A DNA stretch of 64,000 nucleotides from Ensifer sp. IC3342 (GTDB lineage: Bacteria; Pseudomonadota; Alphaproteobacteria; Rhizobiales; Rhizobiaceae). Location: positions 1-64,000 of the forward strand of contig NZ_JADYVE010000014.1 of assembly GCF_020193655.1 (NCBI RefSeq), given 5' to 3'. Below, piece by piece: positions 36,559 to 44,633 of this stretch. The translations under genes and the position numbers were made by a program. Under the pieces are notes generated by a model, which saw nothing but the letters and a program-made list of their open reading frames with translations, was not told where the DNA came from and did no database searches. The first letter of the stretch is position 1, and the number at the start of each line of letters is the position of its first letter.

Positions 36559-37278
36559 TTAGTGATAGCGGCGAATAAGGCCGACGAGCTTGCCTTGGAT
36601 CTTGACGCGGTCCGGTCCGAATATCCGCGTTTCATAAGCAGGGTTGGCCGCTTCAAGCGCAATGGACGCGCCCTTTCTGCGGAACCGTTTGAGCGTTGCC
36701 TCTTCGTCATCGACAAGTGCAACGACGATGTCGCCGGGATTCGCTGTGTTTGTATTCCGAATGATCACAGTATCGCCGTCGAAGATACCCGCTTCGATCA
36801 TCGAGTCGCCCTTGATTTCGAGCGCGTAGTGTTCGCCGCTGCCGATCATCTCGGCCGGAATGGAAACATCGTGCGTGTTGTTCTGGATAGCGGAAATCGG
36901 GACACCGGCCGCGATTCGTCCCATGACCGGCACCGAAATCGATGCGGTATCGCTCGGTGGCGCCGATTTCGTCGGGGCGGCGGGTGCTGCCGGTGGCTTG
37001 CCCAGACTGCCTTCTATGACACTTGGCGAGAAGCCACGCCGAGGCTGCGGGCTCGTCATATAGGCCTCAGGCAGCTTGATGACTTCGAGTGCGCGCGCCC
37101 GGTTGGGAAGACGGCGAATGAACCCGCGCTCTTCAAGTGCGGTAATCAACCGATGGATGCCCGACTTTGAGGCGAGGTCCAGCGCGTCTTTCATCTCGTC
37201 GAAGGACGGCGGCACCCCGGATTCCTTCATTCGTTCGTGAATGAACAGAAGCAATTCCTGTTGCTTGCGGGTTAGCAT
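36559..37278 (-). CDS. lexA: SOS repressor LexA
   Basis: 239 residues. N-terminal winged helix (about 1-65). Self-cleavage site Ala124-Gly125 in [10 protein letters not shown]. Protease serine Ser159 in KGDSM and catalytic lysine Lys197 in ATLKRF, so all elements of RecA*-stimulated autocleavage are present. Between the domains there is a long Pro/Ala linker (about 85-115), as in Rhizobiales. It represses DNA repair genes by binding GTTC-N7-GTTC. One such box lies in its own upstream region, indicating autoregulation. Confidence 0.98.
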   Translation of the reverse strand: MLTRKQQELLLFIHERMKESGVPPSFDEMKDALDLASKSGIHRLITALEERGFIRRLPNRARALEVIKLPEAYMTSPQPRRGFSPSVIEGSLGKPPAAPAAPTKSAPPSDTASISVPVMGRIAAGVPISAIQNNTHDVSIPAEMIGSGEHYALEIKGDSMIEAGIFDGDTVIIRNTNTANPGDIVVALVDDEEATLKRFRRKGASIALEAANPAYETRIFGPDRVKIQGKLVGLIRRYH

Positions 37279-37326
37279 GGCGCGTCACTCCAGAATCGCG
37301 AAACAAATCAAGAACAGACACTATAT

Positions 37327-37341
37327 GTTCCATATGTGTTC
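37327..37341. promoter_or_regulatory. alphaproteobacterial LexA box upstream of lexA
   Basis: GTTC-CATATGT-GTTC matches the known alphaproteobacterial LexA operator GTTC-N7-GTTC exactly and lies about 50 bases upstream of the lexA start. Confidence 0.88.
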
Positions 37342-37458
37342 TGCAAGTGCCTAAAATTTCGTGAATTTCTCTGGCCATCGCGAATTCCTCCGCGAAGACC
37401 GTAGGTCACCGTCGCGCCGCGAGCCAGTCAAGGGGCAGGCCGCGCCTCTTGGCCGGCC

Positions 37459-37940
37459 TCACGTCTCCATCAGGCTCGTAAGAGCACTGGAGCTTGCGCG
37501 CGTCGCGGCCGTGATCTCCTGGATCAAGGCCTGGCTCGCCACCGGAATTGAAACGTCCGATCGGAAGATCAATCCCACCTTTTGCCGCGGCACGAATTCC
37601 TGGATGTCAAGCTGGCCGGATATATCGATCTCGACCAACGAACCTGCCTCGAGCTCTATTCGGACGGCGTCCTGGCGGACAAGGCCGATGAACTCGCTCT
37701 TCTGGAGAATGTTTTTGACGAACATCGGGGAGCCGCTGCGCAACACCGATTTATTGAATTCCGTACCTACGAGCTTGCGCAGCGCGCCTTCGAGATCGCG
37801 GTTGCCGGTCAACACCACCCAGGGTATTGCGCCAGTTCTCTGAGCTCGATCTGGTGGCCGTCGAGCATGGGGTGACCGGCGCGCACGACGAGGATCATGG
37901 AATCGAGATAGAGTTCGCTCTGATCGATATCGGGCATGCC
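37459..37940 (-). pseudogene. LysR-family effector-domain remnant
   Basis: Two minus-strand segments in different frames read like the C-terminal co-inducer domain of a LysR regulator. One (37809-37940) has SELYLDSMILVVRAGHPML and ends ELAQYPG. The other (37459-37821) has WVVLTGNRDLEG, MFVKNILQKSEFIGLVRQ and GLIFRSDVSIPVASQALIQEI. A frameshift near 37820 separates them. The DNA-binding half is missing: at about 37940 the sequence changes abruptly into an ABC permease on the other strand. Confidence 0.72.
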
Positions 37941-39021
37941 CGGCGTGCTGGCGCTGCTGCTCTTGAGCTTCATTCGCGCCTTCGAATCCTTCGAGGTTCC
38001 GGCAATCGTCGGTCTTGCTGGCAATATCGAGGTTTTGAGCACCAGCATCTACCAGAGTTCGCGCGCGACAACGCCACCGAATTTCGGCCAGGCCGGAGCC
38101 TATTCCGTCTGTCTGCTTGCCTTCCTTGCCTGCCTCCTCTATTTCTACGGACGCCTTTCCCGGCACGCTCACCGCTACCAAACGATAACCGGCAAGGGAT
38201 ACCGTCCGCGCGTGATCGATCTCGGGCGTGGCCGCTATGCCAGCATGCTGGTTCTCGTCGCCATCCTGCTCTTCGTCATCGGCTTGCCACTGGCGATCAT
38301 CGTCTTCGTATCCTTTCAGCCCTTCTTCGGCAGTTTCAGCATCGCCAGCCTTTCGCGCTGGATGCTGAAGAACTATGCGACGGTGATCGGTCCGGGCTTT
38401 TTCCGCTCGACGCTTGTCAATACGCTGGTGCTCGGAACCGTCACGGCGAGCCTCGTCGTGCCGTTTACGGCCCTTTGCGCGTGGCTTGCCGTTCGCCGCA
38501 AACCCGCAGCATGGGTGCTTGACCAGCTCGCCACCGCACCGTTGACATTTCCGTCGATCGTCATGGGCGTCGCTTTCCTGCAGGTCTTCGTCAACCTGCC
38601 GTTCCCACTTTATGGGACGCTGACCTCGGTGATCGTCGCTTCGGCCGTCGCCTATCTCCCCTATGGCATGCGCTACGCCTATGCCGGAGTGCTGCAGATC
38701 CACTCCGATCTCGAAGAGGCTTCGACAGCTTCAGGTGCGCCGCAGATGCAGACCTTCATCAAGATCGTCCTGCCGCTGCTATCGGCATCGATGATCAGTT
38801 GCTGGCTGTTCGTCTTCCTGCTTGCGGTGCGCGCCATGTCGCTGCCGCTTCTTCTCGTCGGACCCGGAAGCTCGCTCGTCGCCGTGAGTCTGTTCGATCT
38901 CTGGCAGAACGGGCAGGTGACGGAGCTCGCCGCCATGGGCACGGTTTGGGTCGCCCTCATGACATGCGTTAGCGGATGCTTCTATCTGGTGGCGCGCCGT
39001 TATCGGATCCTCACCGCATAG
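37936..39021 (+). pseudogene. ABC transporter permease, N-terminally truncated (FbpB type)
   Basis: The frame from the ATG at 37936 gives 361 residues, while FbpB/AfuB-type iron or phosphonate permeases are usually about 530-690 with two permease halves. The preserved part starts inside the first half (LLLLSFIRAFESFEVPAIVG) and carries the whole second half with the EAA loop (EEASTASGAPQMQTF). The upstream frame has a stop at 37921, so no longer start exists, and no ribosome site is seen. It is the 3' part of a gene cut by a deletion, and probably not functional. Confidence 0.75.
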
Positions 39022-39043
39022 TTGCATTCCAGGAAGGTGGAAT

Positions 39044-40159
39044 ATGCTGAGAGTTGGCAATCTCGTAAAACAGTACATCAACGAAGCGGGGGAGCGGAAA
39101 GGCGGGGTGTCTGGCGTCAGCTTCGACGTCAAGGAGGGCGAGCTCTTCACGCTTCTCGGCCCCTCCGGTTGCGGCAAGACGACGACGCTGCGGTCGATCG
39201 CGGGTCTTGAGCATCCCGACAGCGGCCTGATCCAGCTTGACGGCCGCGACCTCTTCGACAGCCGTTCCGACATACAGTTGCCGATGTACGAGCGCGATAT
39301 CGGCATGGTCTTCCAGTCCTATGCGATCTGGCCGCACATGAGCGTCTTCGAGAACGCGGCCTATCCTCTGCGCACCCGCCGCAACGGTCATCTTTCGCGC
39401 GAGGAGATCGAATCCCGCGTGATGCGCTCGCTCGAAATGGTCGGGCTTTCCGAATACCGCAACCGGTCCGCCACGAAGCTTTCAGGCGGGCAGCAGCAGC
39501 GCCTTGCGCTTGCCCGCGCCCTGGTGCGCGAGCCGAAGCTGCTTCTGCTCGACGAGCCGCTCAGCAACCTCGATGCGCTTCTTCGCGAGCAGATGCGTTC
39601 TGAAATCAAGCGCCTGCAGACCGAATGGGGAGTCACGACGATCTACGTGACGCACGACCAGAGCGAGGCGATGGCGCTCTCCGACCGAGTAGCCGTGCTG
39701 AATAATGGCATGATCGCGCAGATGGGAACGCCCATCGACATCTACGACAGGCCGAGATGCGAGTTCGTCGCCAACTTCATCGGCCGGACAAATCTTCTGC
39801 GCGGCACGCTTGCAAGTCAGGTGAGGGCAGGCGATATCGCCGCCGTCCACACGTCGATCGGGGCGATCAGATGCATGTTTTCCTCGAGCATGACTGCAGG
39901 CCATCAGATCTCCTTCGTCATCCGGCCGGAGAACATTGAGCTCCAGCGGCTCAATGGTGTTGCGAGTGATACGGCGCCGAACAGCGTCAGCGGCCTCATC
40001 CAGGGCAAGGTCTTCCTTGGAGAGGTGGCGGAATACACGATCGGCGTCGATGGCGATCATAAGCTGATTGCTCGCACGCATCCCTCGATTGGCCTCAACC
40101 GTGGCGACCGCGTTCGCGCATCGTTCCCCGAGAACAAGGTGATCGCAATCTGCGACTGA
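39044..40159 (+). CDS. ABC transporter ATP-binding protein (FbpC/PotA type)
   Basis: 371 residues. Walker A GPSGCGKT at 39-46, LSGGQQQR signature, Walker B LLLLDEPLSNLD, and a C-terminal TOBE domain (about 280-370). It belongs to the group serving iron(III), spermidine/putrescine or 2-aminoethylphosphonate uptake. The ATPase itself is intact, but the partner permease gene upstream is truncated and no binding protein is adjacent, so it may be a functionless leftover or serve another transporter. 22 bases after the permease. Confidence 0.88.
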   Translation: MLRVGNLVKQYINEAGERKGGVSGVSFDVKEGELFTLLGPSGCGKTTTLRSIAGLEHPDSGLIQLDGRDLFDSRSDIQLPMYERDIGMVFQSYAIWPHMSVFENAAYPLRTRRNGHLSREEIESRVMRSLEMVGLSEYRNRSATKLSGGQQQRLALARALVREPKLLLLDEPLSNLDALLREQMRSEIKRLQTEWGVTTIYVTHDQSEAMALSDRVAVLNNGMIAQMGTPIDIYDRPRCEFVANFIGRTNLLRGTLASQVRAGDIAAVHTSIGAIRCMFSSSMTAGHQISFVIRPENIELQRLNGVASDTAPNSVSGLIQGKVFLGEVAEYTIGVDGDHKLIARTHPSIGLNRGDRVRASFPENKVIAICD

Positions 40160-40164
40160 GTGAC

Positions 40165-40267
40165 TGCATTATTCCTAAAATCGGAATCGATCTAAGGACA
40201 AAATCATGCAGCAACTCAAAGTGGTACCGGGACCTTTTGCGCGTCCGATTGGACGCGCGGCGCTGCA
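40165..40267. repeat. RIME-like repeat, inverted orientation
   Basis: AAATCGGAATCGATCT..., then CATGCAGCAACTCAAAGTGGT and GCGCGTCCGATTGGACGCGC; the order and sequence match the copy at 8303. Confidence 0.75.
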
Positions 40268-40284
40268 GCGTCTTCAATTGCTCG

Positions 40285-40491
40285 CTAGATTGTGCGGATC
40301 ATCTGCCAAATCTGCTCCGGGTCCCTGACGCCGCTCTGGTAAAGCTTGATGATCCTTTGGGCGACTTCTTCAGCCTCATCGCTCCCCATCGTCAGATTGC
40401 GTTCTTCGAGCGCCTTATGCAGCACGCCTTCCAGGATCGCGACTTCACCGGGAAGAATGGGATAATCTCGGAAATTATTGAAAGGGTTCAT
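40285..40491 (-). CDS. small hypothetical protein (paralogue of 19296-19556)
   Basis: 68 residues, MNPFNNFRDYPILPGEV... The central helix pair aligns gaplessly with the 86-residue protein at 19296. It has TMGSDEAEEVAQRIIKLYQSG. No membrane segment or signal. Function unknown. It is flanked by RIME-like repeats on both sides, so it is an isolated transcription unit. Confidence 0.65.
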   Translation of the reverse strand: MNPFNNFRDYPILPGEVAILEGVLHKALEERNLTMGSDEAEEVAQRIIKLYQSGVRDPEQIWQMIRTI

Positions 40492-40579
40492 GGCCGATCT
40501 CCTCTTTCGGGCAAATCTGCCGGTTGAAACAGTCTACGCGCTTTTTGAGAGGGTGCGAACGGGAAACAGTCGCGCATCA

Positions 40580-40669
40580 CTACAGCGCCGCGTGCCTTAT
40601 CAGACGCGCAAACGGTCGCTGTAGCACTTTGAATTGCTACATGTTTCTTCTGAGGATGCATGCAGTAGG
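40580..40669. repeat. RIME-like repeat, direct orientation
   Basis: CTACAGCGCCGCGTGCC...CAGACGCGCAAACGGTCGCTGTAG, then ACTTTGAATTGCTACATG and GATGCATGCAGTAG. Confidence 0.8.
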
Positions 40670-40870
40670 GCTCGGGCATCGGCGTTGCGCAACGTCGTTT
40701 GGCGCGGCCGTTTTCTCGACGCGCAAATGTCCCCTGGGCGAAGCGAACGCCCTCGCGCTTTTCGAACTCCATCGGTCCCGCGCCGCGCCTCCGCGCCCCG
40801 CTCGGGACAGCGCGGAGGAGTTTTTGGCGAGAAGCGGGGACTCCCCGAGCCTGCCTGTGTCCAACGAGCC

Positions 40871-41452
40871 TTATTTGCTCGACTCTGGATGAGGCAACAT
40901 CTTCGGTGGCTCTTCCAGGAAAGTGTAACGTCCTTCAGGGCACTTGACGTCCGGGTTCACCGGGTGGAACAGGCCAAGCGGGTTCGGCTTGAAGATCCAC
41001 GCATGCAGGTCGTAATGGTGGAGCTGCGCCGGCAGAAGCGGTTCATGCCCCTCCATAGGGCCGTCGAAGGGATGGCCGAAGAGCTTGGGATTCGGCTTGA
41101 CGCCAGTGGCGAGCGGGATCAGCCATTCGACGGCAACGAGCTCCAGCTTGTCGCCACTTGGTTCATACACCAACAAGGTCGGCTTCATTGGATCGGGCTC
41201 CGGACCGATCAGCGCGGGGTTCAGAAAGTGCACGCCCATCGTGCCCGTCGCATACGTGACGCATCCCAATGTCGAGAAATAGCCGTCGTGCACAGCGGCA
41301 ACGGGGTCCTTGTATTTTTCAAGTGCTGATTTCAGCTTCTCCAACTCGGGCGGAAGTGGTTCGTTTGCATTCACCAGCGGTGCAAACATGAAAGAAGCGC
41401 CCGCCGCGAGACAGACTGTCCGCAGCAAACGCAGTACCGAAGACATACGCAT
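40871..41452 (-). CDS. secreted hypothetical protein
   Basis: 193 residues from the ATG at 41452, chosen for the GGGAGGA ribosome site 7 bases upstream. Signal peptide of about 29 residues (LLRTVCLAAGASFMFAPLVNA). The mature part contains DGYFSTLGCVTYATGTMGVHFLNP, GPMEGHEPLLPAQLHHYDLHAWIF and PNPLGLFHPVNPDVKC, a conserved pattern of unknown function. The His/Glu-rich HEPLLPAQLHHYDLH segment could bind metal (inference). Confidence 0.75.
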   Translation of the reverse strand: MRMSSVLRLLRTVCLAAGASFMFAPLVNANEPLPPELEKLKSALEKYKDPVAAVHDGYFSTLGCVTYATGTMGVHFLNPALIGPEPDPMKPTLLVYEPSGDKLELVAVEWLIPLATGVKPNPKLFGHPFDGPMEGHEPLLPAQLHHYDLHAWIFKPNPLGLFHPVNPDVKCPEGRYTFLEEPPKMLPHPESSK

Positions 41453-41640
41453 GGCTCGTCCTCCCTCGCTCAACTCGCCTCCCGCGAGGAGCATGGACGG
41501 CATGATACAGCGGGCGAGATCGCCGTGCTATTCGCGAAAGGGGATTAGGGGATCGCGCGATTGGCAGCGATCGCAACGGGGCGCGTCTGGACACTCCGGC
41601 CCCGCAATATGTGTCGACAGAACATGCGGCATTCCTCCTA

Positions 41641-41735
41641 ATGCATGTCGCCCAAAAAGTGCGCAGCGGTTTTGGGACAACGACATGCGACCTAAAGCGC
41701 GTCGTATGAGTCCGATTGAAGGCGACGCGCTTTAA
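41641..41735. repeat. mosaic palindromic repeat (ATGCATGTCG/AAAGCGCG type)
   Basis: ATGCATGTCGCCCAAAAAGT...TTTTGGGACAACGACATGCGA followed by AAAGCGCGTCG...GGCGACGCGCTTTA. Same modules as 36458-36558 and 63130-63228. Confidence 0.72.
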
Positions 41736-41738
41736 GAC

Positions 41739-41795
41739 CTTTGGCGACATTGCGCCGGACCAAGGTCCCATAGATCGAAGATGGCGACACCCTAG
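41739..41795. repeat. dispersed intergenic repeat (second family)
   Basis: CCTTTGGCGACATTGCGCCGG, then CAAGGTCCCATAGATCGAAG and GGCGACACCCTA, the counterpart of 35870-35929. Confidence 0.55.
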
Positions 41796-42240
41796 GTTTT
41801 TGGGGGTTGTCGGCAATGCACGCACAAGAACCTAATTGTTTCAGAGGCAATTTAGGGCGGGGTCCGTTGTCCGCAAAGCAAAGGTCCCCGCCTATGTCGG
41901 GTACCGGACAGGACGCCACGGCAACAAAAAGGCCGGCTGGGCCGACCTCTCGTCGCCACCCCATGCCGCTGCCAGTACATCCGTGGTCAGCGGCACGAGG
42001 GACGTTCTGAAACTGAATGTAGGCGGCGATTATGACAGGGGCAAGTCGGGGTTTCGACACCCTGGCGCCGTCGGCGACCTCCAAGAGGCGACGGGTTTTG
42101 CGGATCTGGCGTCGCGGGATGCCTGACACCGCTCTGGCCGGTCGCCGTTTGCAAGGTCCCCAACGGTCGAGCGCGCAGCCGTTCATCGGAGGTTCAGGCT
42201 CGGTGGCTCAATCTGATAGTCATAGGGGAGGAGTTTGACT

Positions 42241-42540
42241 ATGAAAAGGCTCTTATCCGTCCTCACAGCCGCAGTCCTGGCTGCATCTTTCGCGTTACCG
42301 CTAAACGCTGCGCCGATCTTCGTGCCGAAACCCGATCAAGTACAGACCGGCCCTGTCGAACAGGTCAGACACTGGCGCTATCGCCATTGGCGCGCCGACC
42401 GCCACTGGAACCGGCGCTACGCGTGGCGTTCCTGCCGTTACTACGGCAGGTGCTACCCTCGCCATTACGGGTATTACGGCTACCGTGACTATTACCGCTA
42501 CCAGCGGCGGCCTGGAGTCAGCATCTATTTTAACTTCTAG
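42241..42540 (+). CDS. BA14K-like secreted protein
   Basis: 99 residues from the ATG at 42241 with GGGGAGGAG upstream. Signal peptide of about 24 residues (MKRLLSVLTAAVLAASFALPLNAAP). The mature part is rich in Tyr, Arg and Trp (RHWRYRHWRADRHWNRRY, then many YYGY and RYY), like the BA14K/lectin-like group in Brucella and rhizobia. Function unclear. A GC hairpin follows (42599-42641). Confidence 0.78.
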   Translation: MKRLLSVLTAAVLAASFALPLNAAPIFVPKPDQVQTGPVEQVRHWRYRHWRADRHWNRRYAWRSCRYYGRCYPRHYGYYGYRDYYRYQRRPGVSIYFNF

Positions 42541-42598
42541 CCGGTAACATCCGCAGGGTAGGGGAGTCGGCATTAATCGCGGCTCAAGCGGTGAAACG

Positions 42599-42641
42599 CG
42601 CCGCCCCCAAGACGGCCGCTGCGCTCGAAGGGGCGGCGGTT
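42599..42641 (+). terminator. GC-rich hairpin after the BA14K gene
   Basis: CGCCGCCCC and GGGGCGGCG form a nine-base stem with a long loop; the T-run is short, so terminator function is only likely. Confidence 0.5.
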
Positions 42642-42699
42642 ATGATACCAGCCGCTTCCTGTGAACATATCTTGGAAATCACAATGACTTCAATGTGAA

Positions 42700-42789
42700 T
42701 GGCGGAAGAGGTGGGATTCGAACCCACGGTACGCTTTCACGCACGCCGGTTTTCAAGACCGGTGCCTTAAACCGCTCGGCCACTCTTCC
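42700..42789 (-). tRNA. tRNA-Ser (anticodon TGA)
   Basis: 90 bases with encoded GCCA. GGAAGAG/CTCTTCC acceptor, long variable arm (GTGCGTGAAAGCGTACC), anticodon loop CTTGAAA, T-arm GGTTCGAATCC. Confidence 0.97.
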
Positions 42790-42856
42790 AGTCGACTGCA
42801 AGGATTGAGAAATCCACGGTTGCCGACCTGCGGAACACGGCAATTGCTACCGCTTC

Positions 42857-43012
42857 GCTACCCAATCATTCGACGGCTGGCTTTTTAGCAGCTTTGATCG
42901 CCGCGTCAACGTGCTCGGCGGCATTCGCTTTGCATACCCGGCATTACGTGTGAATAGAGTTGCAGCGTGATGCCGAGGTGTTTCGCGGAGGCGATCAGGC
43001 GGGTCGCATTCG
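42857..43012 (-). pseudogene. tyrosine recombinase (integrase) C-terminal remnant
   Basis: On the minus strand ATRLIASAKHLGITLQLYSHVMPGMQ reads like the end of a phage-type integrase, with the catalytic Tyr in LYSHV. After a single-base frame change it continues NAAEHVDAAIKAAKKPAVE and stops at about 42857. The segment between LIAS and LGITL lacks the usual SERLGHSS block, so there is also an internal loss. It lies 67 bases from the 5' side of tRNA-Ser. Non-functional. Confidence 0.62.
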
Positions 43013-43127
43013 CGATCATTGCAAGAAGCCATGATAAAACTGAAAGCTGTTCAGTTTGCCCTAAATTCTACGCAAGGACACGCGTGCAGCGCTCTGATAT
43101 TCTGGCGCACCTGGCCGGAGGTGTGCC

Positions 43128-44240
43128 ATGCCAAATCCCAATGCGATTGTTTCGACCCGCATTGATTTCGACCCTCCGCTTGACCGGCCCGCTGCCGAGT
43201 TGCTGCGCGAGGGGCTTTGGGTCGAGCTCGAAGGCGGGCGCCGCGCCCGGCTTGACCCGAGCGATGCCCGATCGAGCGGCTTCTTGCAAGTGCTTGACGG
43301 GCTCGCCAGGCGCAGGGCGCCGGTCTATCTGGAGATCGATCCTAACGGCGGGGCGATCACACGGCTCCTGATCCCGCACGTGACGCGTCCGATGAGCATG
43401 CGTCCGAGCGACCAGGGCTATGAGATCATGCTCGAAAGGTCGCATGCCCGCCACACCCTGAGGCGCGACAATCCCGATTTTGCGACGCTCGAACCATTGC
43501 TGCGCACCGCGCTCGACTCGGGGCAATTGCTGATCGTCACCGAGGATGATGCGCACAACATCATTGACATTCGCACCTACACGCCCGGCCCCGATGACGC
43601 GCCGCTGCCACCTTGGCCCAAACCCGATGTACTGCCGCTCGAATGGCCGTGGTGGAAGCGTCTGCTCGACTGGATCTGGCGCTGGCCGTTCTGGCCCTGG
43701 TGGTGGTTCCGCTGCGTTTCGAAAGCGACTGCCCAGCAGATTTTCGATGCGATGAGCGCGACGACTTGCCCTCCGCTCACGGTGCCGGCACCCTGCATCC
43801 CTTTTCTCTATCCCGATGACGGCTGCTGGGGCCGCGCGCACGAGATGTGCCGGCTGATGATCAACATCGGCCGCAAGCCGCGCAAGGTGTGGATACAGGG
43901 CAGCCTGCACGTCGACACCAAAAACAATCCCAACTGCTTCGTGAACTGGGGCTGGCATGTCGCGCCGACGCTATGTGTGCGCCGAGGCTGGTTCTGGACG
44001 CAGCAGATGGTGATCGATCCCTCGCTCTTCACCACGCCTGTCCCGCAGGCGACGTGGAAGGGCGTTCAGGGCGATCCCAATGCCACGCTGACGCCGAGCG
44101 ACGCCTCGATCTTCTATCTCTGGGGCAACGTGACCGACCCCACTTATGTCGAGACCAACCAGGTGCTCGCCGATTATCGTCTGCAGCTCCAGAGCCGCGC
44201 GATCCAGCACGGCCCGCCGCCCTATGCGAATTGCCCGTAG
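43128..44240 (+). CDS. protein-glutaminase-like domain protein
   Basis: 370 residues. Residues 1-165 form an unrecognised domain. Residues 172-196 are a tryptophan-rich linker, perhaps membrane-contacting. Residues 220-330 match the bacterial protein-glutaminase pattern: DGCWGRAHEMC (Cys233), WGWHVAP (His277), VIDPSLF (Asp297). The His-Asp spacing (20) equals that of the Chryseobacterium enzyme, and Cys-His (44) is close to it (41). Such enzymes deamidate glutamine side chains in proteins. No signal peptide is visible. The start has GGCCGGAGGTG as ribosome site. Its flanks (tRNA-Ser and integrase remnant) suggest acquisition by transfer. Substrate and partners are unknown. Confidence 0.7.
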   Translation: MPNPNAIVSTRIDFDPPLDRPAAELLREGLWVELEGGRRARLDPSDARSSGFLQVLDGLARRRAPVYLEIDPNGGAITRLLIPHVTRPMSMRPSDQGYEIMLERSHARHTLRRDNPDFATLEPLLRTALDSGQLLIVTEDDAHNIIDIRTYTPGPDDAPLPPWPKPDVLPLEWPWWKRLLDWIWRWPFWPWWWFRCVSKATAQQIFDAMSATTCPPLTVPAPCIPFLYPDDGCWGRAHEMCRLMINIGRKPRKVWIQGSLHVDTKNNPNCFVNWGWHVAPTLCVRRGWFWTQQMVIDPSLFTTPVPQATWKGVQGDPNATLTPSDASIFYLWGNVTDPTYVETNQVLADYRLQLQSRAIQHGPPPYANCP

Positions 44241-44633
44241 CGGAGCCACGAATGTGAAAAGAGGCTGCAGGGCCATTCGGCCCGGTAACACCTTGGCATG
44301 GTCGGCGACGAGACAGCTACGCCAACCTTGACGCCCGGTTGAACAAACAACCAAATCTCGCAGTCTTTGCAAGATTTAACGTGCCGGCGCCCGGCGGAAT
44401 TTCTCGCACTCCGCGATGACGCCGAGGATTCCGCACGGCAGGCTCGCGCAGGGGTTTAAACGATTTGTAAACCACAACGGAAGATTTTTGCCGCGCTTCC
44501 GGCTTCCTGTTCGCAATTTTGCCGTCTTGCTGACATGATTAATCGACTGTCTCGTTTCGAGACGCCGAGCTTTCCGCGGGGGCTAGAGCGGATTGTTTTC
44601 GAAATACGGCTTTGCGAACGATATTGGGGACAG
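44241..44633. other. 393-base intergenic region
   Basis: This lies upstream of rlpA. An ATG at 44535 lies in frame with rlpA, but that part lacks the lipoprotein signal layout. No repeat or gene was recognised; the promoter of rlpA is presumably here. Confidence 0.45.

Larger units (their letters stand above)
41453..42240. other. gene-poor region with repeats
   Basis: About 790 bases between the secreted protein and the BA14K gene. It contains the mosaic palindrome (41641-41735) and the second repeat family (41739-41795). From 41840 to 42230 I see nothing recognisable. Confidence 0.45.

Noticed and set aside
40165-40669. Inverted repeats on both sides of the small 68-residue gene, as if a composite transposon
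   Set aside because: The repeats are RIME-like palindromes seen elsewhere without any enclosed transposase; no target duplication was seen.
41319-41825. 168-codon minus-strand frame running through the mosaic repeat upstream of the secreted-protein gene
   Set aside because: It overlaps the true secreted-protein gene in another frame and passes through a repeat; no family.
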